Assembly (NCBI RefSeq): GCF_003664645.1
Contig: NZ_RCHC01000007.1
Location: forward strand, 62,001-126,000
Source of the DNA: Acinetobacter chengduensis
GTDB taxonomy: Bacteria > Pseudomonadota > Gammaproteobacteria > Pseudomonadales > Moraxellaceae
Reading direction: 5' to 3'
Length of the DNA stretch: 64,000 nucleotides
Part shown: in pieces, positions 16,225 to 24,476 of the stretch
How the letters are laid out: every line of letters starts with the position of its first letter
How positions within the stretch are numbered: the first letter of the stretch is position 1
Program-made: the position numbers and the translations under genes
Notes under the pieces: generated by a model
Told to the model about the DNA's origin: nothing
The model's input: the letters and a program-made list of their open reading frames with translations, nothing else
Databases searched by the model: none

Positions 16225-17199
16225 TTAATTTTGAGGACCAAACATATAACTGCCAAAATTTGTCTTTACTTCTATTTCTTGAACCATTTGAGCATCACAA
16301 CCATCTATTGATAATGCTACATATTCACCAAATTTTAAGCTTGATGGAAGTTGCTTTTCTCGCGCATAGCTAGAAAGACCACATTGATTCCCTCTATTTA
16401 AAACTACATCATATACAACAACTTCCTCATCAGCTCGACCTTGAACTACAATGTCATATGCAACCTTATCGTAAAGTGATGTATTAAATTCATTAACACC
16501 GAATCTTACAGCGATTGGTTGACCTTCACCCTTTTGATTAACTGTATTAACATCGCTTTCTTCACTCATCCCTTCATCTCTAAAATCTGCGCTATTTTCC
16601 CATTCTGAACGCTCTTCATCAACGTTCCCTGAAACACTGCCTATGGAATTCTCATTCAAAATATTTTCAGATTTCTCACTATTTTCGATCATTGATTTAG
16701 TTGCAAGGTCGTACTTATTTAGAAATTTTCCACCAACGATCATTACAAAAACAATCATTGATAACATCGTAAACCACGACTTAAAACTTCCCCCTACTTC
16801 ATTCTTAACATATCCCGTCTTGATAAAGCTTTTCATATCTTCACTAAATAATAATATGAGTACATAAATATCAATTAGTATTGAATACAAATATAGAAGA
16901 AATTGGAATGTAGAGTAACTTTCAGTGAATAAAGATAATCCATATGAAGCTATTCCAATAATAATTAAAAATATTAATATAATTCTTGCTAGTTTTTTAC
17001 GCTTGTATAGAAAGTAAATTAATATTAGGAATAACATACTAATGAAAATTTCTGCTATCAGTATGACAAGTATTGATTGATCTTGAACTAAATTAGCCCC
17101 AACAGCAGCATCTAGAAGAGATATAAGAAAGGAAAAAAATATTGATACAAAAGTCAGCGTTAATATTTTCTGAATGAATAATGGACTATTCTTAAACAT
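16225..17199 (-). CDS. Multi-pass membrane protein with extracytoplasmic C-domain
   Basis: The product is 324 residues. The first half has about five hydrophobic helices: near 10-30, 40-62, 72-92, 96-118 and 138-158. An acidic, low-complexity linker follows (about 165-220, rich in S, N and E), then a folded domain of about 100 residues containing two cysteines (QCGLSS and GCDAQ). A basic KRKK motif follows TM2, helping orient the protein. No family recognised. It is the upstream partner of the small exported protein at 15835-16176. Start: ATG preceded by a GAGGGTGAA-type ribosome site. Confidence 0.55.
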   Translation of the reverse strand: MFKNSPLFIQKILTLTFVSIFFSFLISLLDAAVGANLVQDQSILVILIAEIFISMLFLILIYFLYKRKKLARIILIFLIIIGIASYGLSLFTESYSTFQFLLYLYSILIDIYVLILLFSEDMKSFIKTGYVKNEVGGSFKSWFTMLSMIVFVMIVGGKFLNKYDLATKSMIENSEKSENILNENSIGSVSGNVDEERSEWENSADFRDEGMSEESDVNTVNQKGEGQPIAVRFGVNEFNTSLYDKVAYDIVVQGRADEEVVVYDVVLNRGNQCGLSSYAREKQLPSSLKFGEYVALSIDGCDAQMVQEIEVKTNFGSYMFGPQN

Positions 17200-17303
17200 T
17201 TCACCCTCATAATTTAGATAAATACAAAATTTAATTCAACTTGATAATTTTTATAAAGAAAAACCAACTATAACAACATTTTACAGAATAAAAAATATCA
17301 ACA

Positions 17304-17353
17304 AAACTTAACTAAAGTTTATATTTTTACGTAACTTATATCAATAGTTACGT
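17304..17353. promoter_or_regulatory. Two inverted repeats upstream of the XRE gene
   Basis: AAACTT-N5-AAGTTT (17304-17320) and ACGTAACT-N9-AGTTACGT (17329-17353) lie in the divergent region between the membrane protein gene and the regulator gene. The second ends 31 bp before the regulator start. They are probable operators of the adjacent DNA-binding protein. Confidence 0.5.
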
Positions 17354-17384
17354 GACTTTCAACTGAATTTACTATTTTGGAGAG

Positions 17385-17780
17385 ATGAAAAATGATGATG
17401 AAAAAGCCTTGTTTGCAAAACGCTTAGTACTGGCTATGCAATCTAAAGGTTATGAAGCTAAAGCCTCTATATTAGAAAGAGAGTTTAATTTGAACTACTC
17501 TGGCAAACCCATGACCTTACACGGCGTTCGTAAATGGCTGATCGGTGAGGCAATTCCTTCTGGAGATAAATTACTCGCATTAGCAAAATGGTTAGAGATA
17601 CCGCCTGAAGAGTTAATCCTCAATAAAAATATTCAAACGGCTATTCAACAACGTGATGCTCGATGGAAACAAGAACTCGGCTATAAAGATAAAGAAGTAT
17701 TTGAAGCATACACTCAACTTTCATCATCGCATAAAAAAATCATAAGAGACATGATCATCGCTTTATTAGATGATAAATAA
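17385..17780 (+). CDS. XRE-type helix-turn-helix regulator
   Basis: The product is 131 residues. Residues about 7-65 form a lambda-repressor-like domain of the short kind seen in mobile elements: FAKRLVLAMQSKGY, then LHGVRKWLIGEAIPSGDKLLALAKWLEI. The C-terminal part is helical (about 85-131) and probably dimerises. It is divergent from the membrane protein genes, with two palindromes in between, so it likely controls the element's switch. The GGAGAG before the ATG is only 1-2 nt away, unusually close, so the true start could be elsewhere, but no better in-frame start was seen. Confidence 0.75.
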   Translation: MKNDDEKALFAKRLVLAMQSKGYEAKASILEREFNLNYSGKPMTLHGVRKWLIGEAIPSGDKLLALAKWLEIPPEELILNKNIQTAIQQRDARWKQELGYKDKEVFEAYTQLSSSHKKIIRDMIIALLDDK

Positions 17781-17806
17781 TATACAAATATTTATAACTC
17801 ATACAA

Positions 17807-17837
17807 AAGAAGCAAGATTTTCTTGATCTTACTTCTT
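17807..17837 (+). terminator. Terminator of the XRE gene
   Basis: AAGAAGCAAGAT and ATCTTACTTCTT pair with one mismatch around a short loop. The core (AGCAAGATT) resembles the terminator at 15782-15804, suggesting a shared element-borne design. There is no long U-tract. Confidence 0.5.
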
Positions 17838-17879
17838 AAAGTATAAGTATAGAAACTGCATATTAATAATTATATTATT

Positions 17880-18074
17880 TTACGAATTCTCAATTTTGTT
17901 TTGCCACCAGAGCTCTATTGCACTTACATCAAAATAAACAGCTGCTTGTCTAGTCGTGCCGTCTTTTATCGGTCGTGGAAACGTTTCATCTTCAATCATT
18001 AATTTTCTTAATTTATCAGCTTTTATTGATAATAAATAACATACATCTTTTTTTGTGATTCTTATTTTTTTCAT
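17880..18074 (-). CDS. AlpA-family excisionase/regulator
   Basis: The product is 64 residues from the ATG at 18074, which is preceded by GAGAA at 8 nt. A longer form would overlap the replication gene and lacks a ribosome site. The sequence fits the MerR-like AlpA winged helix: RITKKDVCYLLSIKADKLRKLM, then FPRPIKDG, then a WWQNKIE C-terminus. AlpA proteins activate integrase genes or direct excision of P4-like elements. It follows the phage-type replication gene by 10 nt on the same strand, so the two form an operon. The integrase lies 2.9 kb away on the same strand. Confidence 0.75.
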   Translation of the reverse strand: MKKIRITKKDVCYLLSIKADKLRKLMIEDETFPRPIKDGTTRQAAVYFDVSAIELWWQNKIENS

Positions 18075-18084
18075 TTTATTATTC

Positions 18085-19005
18085 TCAAAAATTATTAATA
18101 TCAATATTATAGCTATCTAAAAAATGTTTTCTTTTTCTACTTATAGTTGATTTAGAGTATGAATCTATGTCGCCGTTAATCAAACAATTGTAAAATTTTC
18201 TATCACTTTTATTTGTTATATTACTTTTTGCATCTTTAAAAATAATCTTTGGAATATAAATTTTCTCAAGTTTATTACTAAAAAATTTATCAATATAATT
18301 TAAATCAAGCCATTGATGACCGAAGAGCAAGTCCCATGTGCGTAACTGCTTTGAGCGAATTCTTATCTCTTGACGAATCATAAGATCAGCTAACGCTTTT
18401 AATTCTAAGCTTGTCTTAGATCTATTAGGCTTATCTCTAATTTCTTGACCTTTGTAATAATTACACATAGACCAACGCTTAGAAGTAAAACCGAAATAGA
18501 TACCGTTCTCAAATATTGTTTTTTTCTGCTTCGGATAAGTCGATAGAGCTTTAAGAGTAGACAAATATTGAATAGCATTTTGCTTACTTTCAAAAATTAT
18601 ATCTCTTTTTATATCGACATTATATATTCTAAAACGACCGAGACGAATAGTTTCTAATTGTTCATCTGTTGGATCTACTAGTTCAAGTTTTTTCAATTTA
18701 TCAATAGTTAATAAAACTAAATCTATTAAACTTTCACAACCAGTCACATTGTGACCGTATAACCACTTGTAAAAATTGCCGGTAATTTTTAGTTTAGATT
18801 TATTATCTTTTGATGATAATGATTGTAATTTAATAACACTATCAAATTCAGAAATTATTTTCTTTGGTCTGTACTTTATTTCAAACTCATCAAAACTATA
18901 GCTTTCATCACTTATTATTTGATAGCAAGATGCTACTTTTTCTGGTTCATGATTAATATCAATTACAATTTCAATATAATCTATTTCTATTTTATTTTTT
19001 TTCAT
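18085..19005 (-). CDS. Replication initiator, filamentous phage gene II/X-like
   Basis: The product is 306 residues. The pattern GNFYKWLYGHNVTG (about 76-89) matches the GNPxKFLQGHNxFG signature of phage CRI / gene II proteins. The segment NGIYFGFTSKRWSMCNYYKGQEI (about 166-188) matches the YFGxxSRRWxLKxYxKGxE block of the gene II/X C-terminal half. These proteins nick the double-stranded origin and start rolling-circle replication of ssDNA phages and related plasmids. Its presence suggests the island replicates after excision and is derived from a filamentous phage or satellite. No coat or assembly (Zot) gene was recognised here. It is coupled to the AlpA-like gene. A TCACTATT dyad lies just upstream. 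Confidence 0.75.
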   Translation of the reverse strand: MKKNKIEIDYIEIVIDINHEPEKVASCYQIISDESYSFDEFEIKYRPKKIISEFDSVIKLQSLSSKDNKSKLKITGNFYKWLYGHNVTGCESLIDLVLLTIDKLKKLELVDPTDEQLETIRLGRFRIYNVDIKRDIIFESKQNAIQYLSTLKALSTYPKQKKTIFENGIYFGFTSKRWSMCNYYKGQEIRDKPNRSKTSLELKALADLMIRQEIRIRSKQLRTWDLLFGHQWLDLNYIDKFFSNKLEKIYIPKIIFKDAKSNITNKSDRKFYNCLINGDIDSYSKSTISRKRKHFLDSYNIDINNF

Positions 19006-19403
19006 GATTTATTCTCACTATTAAATGTTAAAAAATAGTGATAGGGATTTGATTTTTAATTTATTTAAAATTTAAAAAAATAAGATAAGGTATCATAATG
19101 ACACAATTGTACTATTAATATAATTATAATTAGTTCTTTATAAACTAAAATTTACTTCATATACATTCAATGTTCTTAATACTTTAATTTAACTCACTAT
19201 CACTTCGATGTGGCGTATAATAAATGCGAATTATATTTTTGTCAAATTTTACAAAAATAACAAAAACTTAAGAGCTTAACATTAAATTAAAAAATTTAAA
19301 TTTAATAACAAAGTTATGATACCCCCTTTCAAGATATCAACAAAGTTTAATTAGAGGACACAAATTTTAAAATCAACTTCAACAATGTGCGTACAATTAT
19401 TAA
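19006..19403. other. AT-rich 400-bp gap, candidate operator or origin region
   Basis: It contains an inverted repeat TCACTATT (19015-19022) / AATAGTGA (19034-19041) just upstream of the replication gene, and a further TCACTAT at 19194-19200. The recurrence of this heptamer near a rolling-circle type initiator gene is suggestive of an operator or a replication origin. No gene was seen. Confidence 0.4.
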
Positions 19404-20459
19404 TCACCCCAAATGATCATTCAAAGTATTTTTTATCTTCAATATAATACCATCCTCTTGCACTAGATAATTTTCAGGAAAACGCAAAGCTACAAGTTTA
19501 TTAGAAAATTCTCTCTGATGTTGACGATCTTCATATCGCTTACCAACTGAGTAATCTATGCAAAAAACATTTTTTTTAGCCCCAAACCAATGAAGAGGGT
19601 CTATATGCTGAAAAAGATCACGCTTTTTCTCTCTCTCGTTAAAGTTACGCCAATAATGTCCAACTACAACAGGAATATCACTTTCATATTGATCCCACCA
19701 TTTCAAACGTTTGACCATTCTCCATTTACCACCAGCAAAAAACATGTCATCTGCAAACGCTTCTGTTCCTGAAGTAACTACTTTAACTGGATTATTCATC
19801 TGCTCAACAACATGTTTATGAGCTAGATTTTTGAGAAACGGGACTTTAGAGTAAATATCCTTTAATTGAAACTCATAACCTAATTCTTCTTTTCTAGCCT
19901 TTTGAGCAATGCCTGACTTTGTTAAATGTTCTTCAATTCGTTTTGTGAATAGATCATATGCTTCTTTTACTGATTTTGATTTGTCTTTCATCAATGAAGC
20001 AATAGATGCATTATCCCAACATGCATGAACTACCCTTATTTTTTCAGACTCTAAAACAAGTGGTAAAGTACTTAAAAAGTGAATTATCATTTCCCTGTCA
20101 TGTAAAGATGCTTCTTTAGAATTAAATTTTTTGTCATCATCTTCATGCGGTGAACCAAAAAACCAACCGTTTCCTTCACGTTTTGAATGAATTAGTATAT
20201 TTAATTCATGATTCCCTAATACACATTGAGCATTACCATTGTCTACTAAATGCTTAACTAACTTTATAACAGCAACACTATCAAGCCCTCTATCACATAA
20301 ATCACCGACAAAAATTAATTTTCTATTTTCATTATGATTTCCATCTCTATCATAACCAAGTATTTGTATTAAATTTTGTAATGCATCTATTTCGCCGTGA
20401 ATATCACCAATAATATCTATAGGTGCATCATAAATTCTTTGTATAAATAGATTTTTCAT
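19404..20459 (-). CDS. Calcineurin-like metallophosphoesterase
   Basis: The product is 351 residues. The PPP-type motifs are clear and in order near the N-terminus: GDIHGE (about 18-23), GDLCDRG (about 51-57) and GNHE (about 81-84). Distal histidines occur at VHAC (about 143-146) and VGHYW (about 268-272). The organisation is like ApaH/PrpE and bacterial polynucleotide phosphatases, which hydrolyse dinucleoside polyphosphates or phosphate termini of nucleic acid; the substrate cannot be told. It lies in the island downstream of an unknown 126-residue gene on the same strand (28 nt gap), probably as one cargo unit. Confidence 0.75.
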   Translation of the reverse strand: MKNLFIQRIYDAPIDIIGDIHGEIDALQNLIQILGYDRDGNHNENRKLIFVGDLCDRGLDSVAVIKLVKHLVDNGNAQCVLGNHELNILIHSKREGNGWFFGSPHEDDDKKFNSKEASLHDREMIIHFLSTLPLVLESEKIRVVHACWDNASIASLMKDKSKSVKEAYDLFTKRIEEHLTKSGIAQKARKEELGYEFQLKDIYSKVPFLKNLAHKHVVEQMNNPVKVVTSGTEAFADDMFFAGGKWRMVKRLKWWDQYESDIPVVVGHYWRNFNEREKKRDLFQHIDPLHWFGAKKNVFCIDYSVGKRYEDRQHQREFSNKLVALRFPENYLVQEDGIILKIKNTLNDHLG

Positions 20460-20487
20460 TTGTAATACTTATTCCAAATTTTGTGAT

Positions 20488-20868
20488 TTACCAATCAAAA
20501 ACATACGCTCCATTAAAAATAAGCTCATAACATGATTTTTGATAGTCAATCATATTTAAAACTACTTTACCAAACCCTTCATAAAAGCTAGTAAATTCAC
20601 TCTCATTATCTAATAAAAAAGTTTTAGGAAACTGATAAGAAATTAACTCTTGATTAATTGTTGTAATATCAGGATAAAATAAACCATATGCAGACCAATT
20701 TTTTATTGCTTGTTCCAACACTACAGTATTTTCACCTATATGTTCTGCCATAATTAAATCAGGATTAAATGCTTCAATTATCTCGTCATAATAATTGTCT
20801 AATCCCACTTTACATTCTTTAAATATAGACTGATTTGAATTCAACTCTAATAAAGATAATAACTTCAC
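20488..20868 (-). CDS. Unknown 126-residue island protein
   Basis: No family is recognised. The protein is acidic, has no signal peptide or membrane segment, and is rich in aromatic residues (FYPD, SFYEGFGK, GAYVFDW). It is followed 28 nt later by the phosphoesterase gene on the same strand, and the two may function together. It starts about 20 nt after a plausible AGAGAGGAAAGG ribosome region on the minus strand, which supports it as a real gene. Confidence 0.5.
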   Translation of the reverse strand: MKLLSLLELNSNQSIFKECKVGLDNYYDEIIEAFNPDLIMAEHIGENTVVLEQAIKNWSAYGLFYPDITTINQELISYQFPKTFLLDNESEFTSFYEGFGKVVLNMIDYQKSCYELIFNGAYVFDW

Positions 20869-20967
20869 GAACCTTTCCTCTCTTTATTATGAATAAGATG
20901 ATACAGGCTGTACATTATTCAAACTATCACTTACTGTAGTATGCTAATAAATTTACATTTTCTTTAA

Positions 20968-22188
20968 TCAAATTTTTAGTACAAGTTCATCAATATAATC
21001 TGCCCACCATTGCATCATTTCAACACGCTCTTCAAAATGAGAACCTTTATCATAGATACCTTTAACACCCTTTTTCATGTGTGCTAAACATGCTTCAACA
21101 ACCTGTTCTTTATCGCTAAATTTATTATTTAGTGAAGTACTCGCAATGTGCCTAAAACCATGTGGATTTTGTCGTCCTTTATAGCCCATTCGATTCAAAG
21201 CCATATTAAATGTATTATCTGATATTGGCTCACTTAGGCTATTTCTACCTGCAAACAACAAATCAGACTCCGTATGATAATTTTCTAGCTCTTTCAATAA
21301 TTCAATTGCTTGTCTAGATAATGGAACACAATGAGTCACCCCTTTTTTCATAATCTCAGCAGGCTTAATCCAAATAGCTTTCTCTAAATCAAATTGAGAC
21401 CATGTCGCAAATCTCAATTCAACTGGGCGAGGAAATAATAAAACCATTAATTCCAAACCAATTGCTAATTTACGTTGATGATGATTCCTGATGTCGACAA
21501 TTAATTGTGGGAATTCACTCATCTCTACAAATTTCATATTACCGCCAACTTTTTTATCTAAATGCTTAGTCATTCCTTCAATTGGATTGAAATGTATTTT
21601 TGCTTGAAATTTTGCCCAATCATATGCATTGCGACAGTATGATGTTAACTTTTCAACTTGAGTATGAATTCTTAAGTTACGTTGTAACCCTTGGAAGAAA
21701 TCAAACCATTCTTTCGGTGTAATTTCAGAGAAATCTCTCTCTCCAAACTCTGGAATGATATGTCTATTGATAGATTTTTGTGCCTTATCAAATGTTTCTT
21801 TACCCCAAGAAGCTTTTTTAGTATCGAGCCATTCACTCATTAAAATATTAAACTTTCTATGAGCAATTTCTTGCTTCATTTTTTTTATGTGTTTGCGTGT
21901 TTCTAAAATTTCTCCGTTCGCTAATTTCTCTAATAATTCACTAGCTTTACGTCTAGCTGTTGCACCACTTACACTTGGATATGCACCCAATCCTTTCCAC
22001 GACCAGACTCCCTTTTCATTTTGATATCTTAATTGCCAAGACTTTTTGCCTGTCTTTTGAACCATAAAATAAAGCGAACGAGTATCAATTTCTCTATAAT
22101 CTCTGTCTTCGGGTTCTAAATTAGCCAAAGTAGTATCAGACAGTGGTCTTTTTTTAATAGCATCTCTCTTCATTATCTCTTGTATCAT
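20968..22188 (-). CDS. int: P4-type tyrosine integrase of the island
   Basis: The product is 406 residues, a standard length. It has an N-terminal DUF4102-type arm-binding region (LSDTTLANLEPEDRDYREIDTRSLYFMVQKTGKKSWQ), a core-binding SAM-like domain (about 115-200), and the catalytic domain. Catalytic residues are visible: R in RPVELR (about 254), the HGFRH box (about 343-347), a later histidine and the nucleophile tyrosine in GIYDKG (about 380). It is the last gene before the tRNA-Val target and reads away from it. That is the classical arrangement for tRNA-integrating islands. Paired TGATACA repeats upstream are its likely arm sites. Confidence 0.94.
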   Translation of the reverse strand: MIQEIMKRDAIKKRPLSDTTLANLEPEDRDYREIDTRSLYFMVQKTGKKSWQLRYQNEKGVWSWKGLGAYPSVSGATARRKASELLEKLANGEILETRKHIKKMKQEIAHRKFNILMSEWLDTKKASWGKETFDKAQKSINRHIIPEFGERDFSEITPKEWFDFFQGLQRNLRIHTQVEKLTSYCRNAYDWAKFQAKIHFNPIEGMTKHLDKKVGGNMKFVEMSEFPQLIVDIRNHHQRKLAIGLELMVLLFPRPVELRFATWSQFDLEKAIWIKPAEIMKKGVTHCVPLSRQAIELLKELENYHTESDLLFAGRNSLSEPISDNTFNMALNRMGYKGRQNPHGFRHIASTSLNNKFSDKEQVVEACLAHMKKGVKGIYDKGSHFEERVEMMQWWADYIDELVLKI

Positions 22189-22206
22189 GAGTTAGACTTA
22201 ATTAAA

Positions 22207-22225
22207 TGATACACTATGTGATACA
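22207..22225. repeat. Right-end TGATACA pair (integrase arm-type sites)
   Basis: TGATACA at 22207-22213 and 22219-22225, starting 12 bp apart, repeat the arrangement at 8791-8809 on the left end. They lie upstream of the integrase gene, so they may also serve integrase autoregulation. Confidence 0.5.
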
Positions 22226-22277
22226 CAATTTACAGTAGTATAGCTCTTCATATACCGTTATAAAAAGCAATAAAAAA

Positions 22278-22302
22278 GCCCTAAACTATTGTAGTTTAGG
22301 GC
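22278..22302 (-). terminator. Island-borne terminator behind tRNA-Val
   Basis: GCCCTAAACTA-TTG-TAGTTTAGGGC (11-bp stem) is flanked by an A-run and a T-run, so it works on both strands. It stops tRNA-Val transcription before the integrase gene, replacing the native terminator displaced to 8661-8694. Confidence 0.85.
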
Positions 22303-22345
22303 TTTTTTAATTATACATCGAAATGTAACGACATATAAATTTAAT

Positions 22346-22364
22346 ATATTGGTAGGTATATCCA
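22346..22364. repeat. attR: 19-bp direct repeat inside tRNA-Val
   Basis: Identical to 8713-8731. It spans 15 nt of the tRNA 3' end plus 4 nt beyond, so insertion kept the tRNA intact. Confidence 0.85.
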
Positions 22365-22426
22365 GACTCGAACTGGAGACCTCTACGATGTCAACGTAGC
22401 GCTCTAACCAACTGAGCTATACACCT
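22350..22426 (-). tRNA. tRNA-Val (anticodon GAC)
   Basis: It is 77 nt with CCA encoded. The acceptor stem AGGTGTA/TATACCT, D-arm GCTC/GAGC, anticodon stem CTACG/CGTAG with loop TTGACAT, and T-arm TCCAG-TTCGAGT-CTGGA all fold. The anticodon is GAC, reading GUC/GUU valine codons. The gene is the integration target of the adjacent island. Confidence 0.95.
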
Positions 22427-22437
22427 GAAGTTCAAGC

Positions 22438-22466
22438 ATCATATTCATTTTTATTTGGCTCGACAA
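22438..22466 (-). promoter_or_regulatory. Promoter of tRNA-Val
   Basis: TTGTCG (22461-22466), 17-bp spacer and TATGAT (22438-22443) lie between the tgpA stop and the tRNA. The start would be about 5 nt before the mature 5' end. Confidence 0.6.
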
Positions 22467-22472
22467 GTTTTT

Positions 22473-24473
22473 TCATAACTTTTTAAGTATAGCTGAGCAT
22501 CTTTTAAGCAGACTTTTGAATTGTTCAAGTGCATTTTCTCTCACCAAGTCCTTTTGTGCATACATCTGCTTTATATATAAATCTACGACATCATGAAAAT
22601 AAACTTGCTCAGAGATATCTACATGCTGATTTAAGCGTAACATCCACGCACTAAATGTCTCACTTGGCAATCGTTTAAATTGTGGGGAAAGCTTTGAATT
22701 AAACTTTAAGATTGCACGTTGCCAAGCATTTACTTTCTGATGTGCTTGCCAGTAGAGCCATAGCACATACATTCCAGAAATCGACAATATACCAATCACT
22801 AAGGCAATAACACCTGCATAGCTTGAGTTTAAACCAATACGGCTAAACCAATTTTTTTGTGTTTCTGCATTATAACCTACGACCTTACTTTGCCATTGAT
22901 AACTCGCATAATCACTCCAAATCCGTAATTGCGTGATTATAGTAAAGCTACGCTGACTAAAAGCAGAGCTAGAATCGCCCATGATACGTGTATCGGAATT
23001 CATATAATTTTGCATCCCATTATCTATCCGTTGGGGTGCAATTATTGCTGTTGGATCATAGCGATGCCATTTACCCTTTAACCACACTTCACTCCATGCA
23101 TGTGCATCAAGCTGACGTACTTCCCAACTTTTACCATCTGGTGCGATTTGCCCCCCCTGATACCCCACCACAACTCGAGCTGGAATACCTGCGTAACGCA
23201 TTAGCATCACAAAGCTCGAAGCATAATGCTCACAAAACCCCTGTTTGCTACTAAATAAAAAATCATCTACCCGATTTTGCCCTAGCACACCTGGTGATAG
23301 CGTATAAGCAAAGCCTTGTTGCTTATACCATTGCAATACATTTTGAATATATAAATCAGGCTGTTCATGGCTTTGCTTAAAAATGCGTTGTGCCAATTGC
23401 TGTGCTTGAGGGTCTTTTACTTGTTGTGTTGCAGTATTATGTTGGCTTAACCTTAATGCTTGATCTGGTCTGATGGACATCAATTCTTGAGGCTGAATTA
23501 AACGAAGTGATATAGGCTCAGATTTTAGCTGCATACGGCGTGGCGTAATCCGCCCATCCACACCCAGTAAATACGATGATGTATTAGGAATAGATTGCTC
23601 AAGTCCCGTAATCCACTGTACCCGTGGATCGGCTGCCAAGTACTGATACTGCCACTGTGGATTTGCACCTAATTCATTCATACGATTGGGCTGTATTTCA
23701 CGCTGATTAAATGGACTGCTGGTCCAGCGTTGTCCATCATACTCATCCAAAACCATTGCCCGCCAATATAGAGCATTACGCGCAGGCAACTGACTCATAT
23801 CACCAATGACTCGAAAGGCCAGCTCACTGGACTGCGAGAGTTTGGCAATATCTCCAGGCGACATGCTATCGCTAATACCAGTCACACTAGAATCATCGGG
23901 TATTGGAATATGCCACAAAGGTGGTAAGCGTGGAAAAAATAGAAACAGCAATACAAAAAATGGCACAGCACACAGTAAAAATTTAGCAACATGCGCCAAG
24001 TCTTGTTTTAAAGCTACAGCTTTTTGTTGCTCAAATTCATTGGTTTGCAAACGATATAGTCCAGTAAAACAGCTGAGTAAACTTAAAAGCACAATTATTG
24101 CCATGCTGAAAGATTGGCTGAATAAGAAAGAACTGGCAGATACGAATAATGCAAAATTAAATAAAATCAGTAGATCGCGCTTATTTTTACTTTCTAAGGC
24201 CTTAGCAAATAAAAAGGTGCTCAGAACCGCAACACCAGCTTCTACCCCAATAAAACTGCGATAACTAAAATAGATGCTAATAAGCGCAATCAAGGTCAGC
24301 ACAAAAGTCCATGATCGCTTTAACGAGCTATCTAACTGATGCCGACGCAAAAACAAACACAGCCACATCACGCCAAATGTCAGGCTTAATACCATAGGCA
24401 GATACATCACCTGCGCCAACAGCAGTAAGGCCAAACTCAAGAGCATCGAAACTCGAACAGAATATGCAACCAT
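22473..24473 (-). CDS. tgpA: TgpA-like membrane transglutaminase (DUF3488)
   Basis: The product is 666 residues. The N-terminus has several membrane helices (residues about 5-190). A periplasmic transglutaminase-like domain follows, with catalytic Cys in GFCEHYASSF (about 415), His in DAHAWSEVW (about 457) and Asp in YDPTA (about 472). One more TM segment (about 555-578) precedes a cytoplasmic DUF4129-like tail. TgpA is an envelope protein essential in Pseudomonas aeruginosa. It is last of a moxR-DUF58-tgpA operon, a conserved trio; its start is 3 nt after the DUF58 stop. The substrate is unknown. Confidence 0.88.
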   Translation of the reverse strand: MVAYSVRVSMLLSLALLLLAQVMYLPMVLSLTFGVMWLCLFLRRHQLDSSLKRSWTFVLTLIALISIYFSYRSFIGVEAGVAVLSTFLFAKALESKNKRDLLILFNFALFVSASSFLFSQSFSMAIIVLLSLLSCFTGLYRLQTNEFEQQKAVALKQDLAHVAKFLLCAVPFFVLLFLFFPRLPPLWHIPIPDDSSVTGISDSMSPGDIAKLSQSSELAFRVIGDMSQLPARNALYWRAMVLDEYDGQRWTSSPFNQREIQPNRMNELGANPQWQYQYLAADPRVQWITGLEQSIPNTSSYLLGVDGRITPRRMQLKSEPISLRLIQPQELMSIRPDQALRLSQHNTATQQVKDPQAQQLAQRIFKQSHEQPDLYIQNVLQWYKQQGFAYTLSPGVLGQNRVDDFLFSSKQGFCEHYASSFVMLMRYAGIPARVVVGYQGGQIAPDGKSWEVRQLDAHAWSEVWLKGKWHRYDPTAIIAPQRIDNGMQNYMNSDTRIMGDSSSAFSQRSFTIITQLRIWSDYASYQWQSKVVGYNAETQKNWFSRIGLNSSYAGVIALVIGILSISGMYVLWLYWQAHQKVNAWQRAILKFNSKLSPQFKRLPSETFSAWMLRLNQHVDISEQVYFHDVVDLYIKQMYAQKDLVRENALEQFKSLLKRCSAILKKL

Positions 24474-24476
24474 TAA

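Noticed and set aside
8713..22364. CRISPR-Cas as cargo of the island
   Set aside because: The cas operon lies left of attL and left of the ancestral tRNA terminator, so it was already there.
23806..24264. 152-codon plus-strand frame
   Set aside because: It is antisense to tgpA, whose motifs and length are well supported; no ribosome site or family resemblance.
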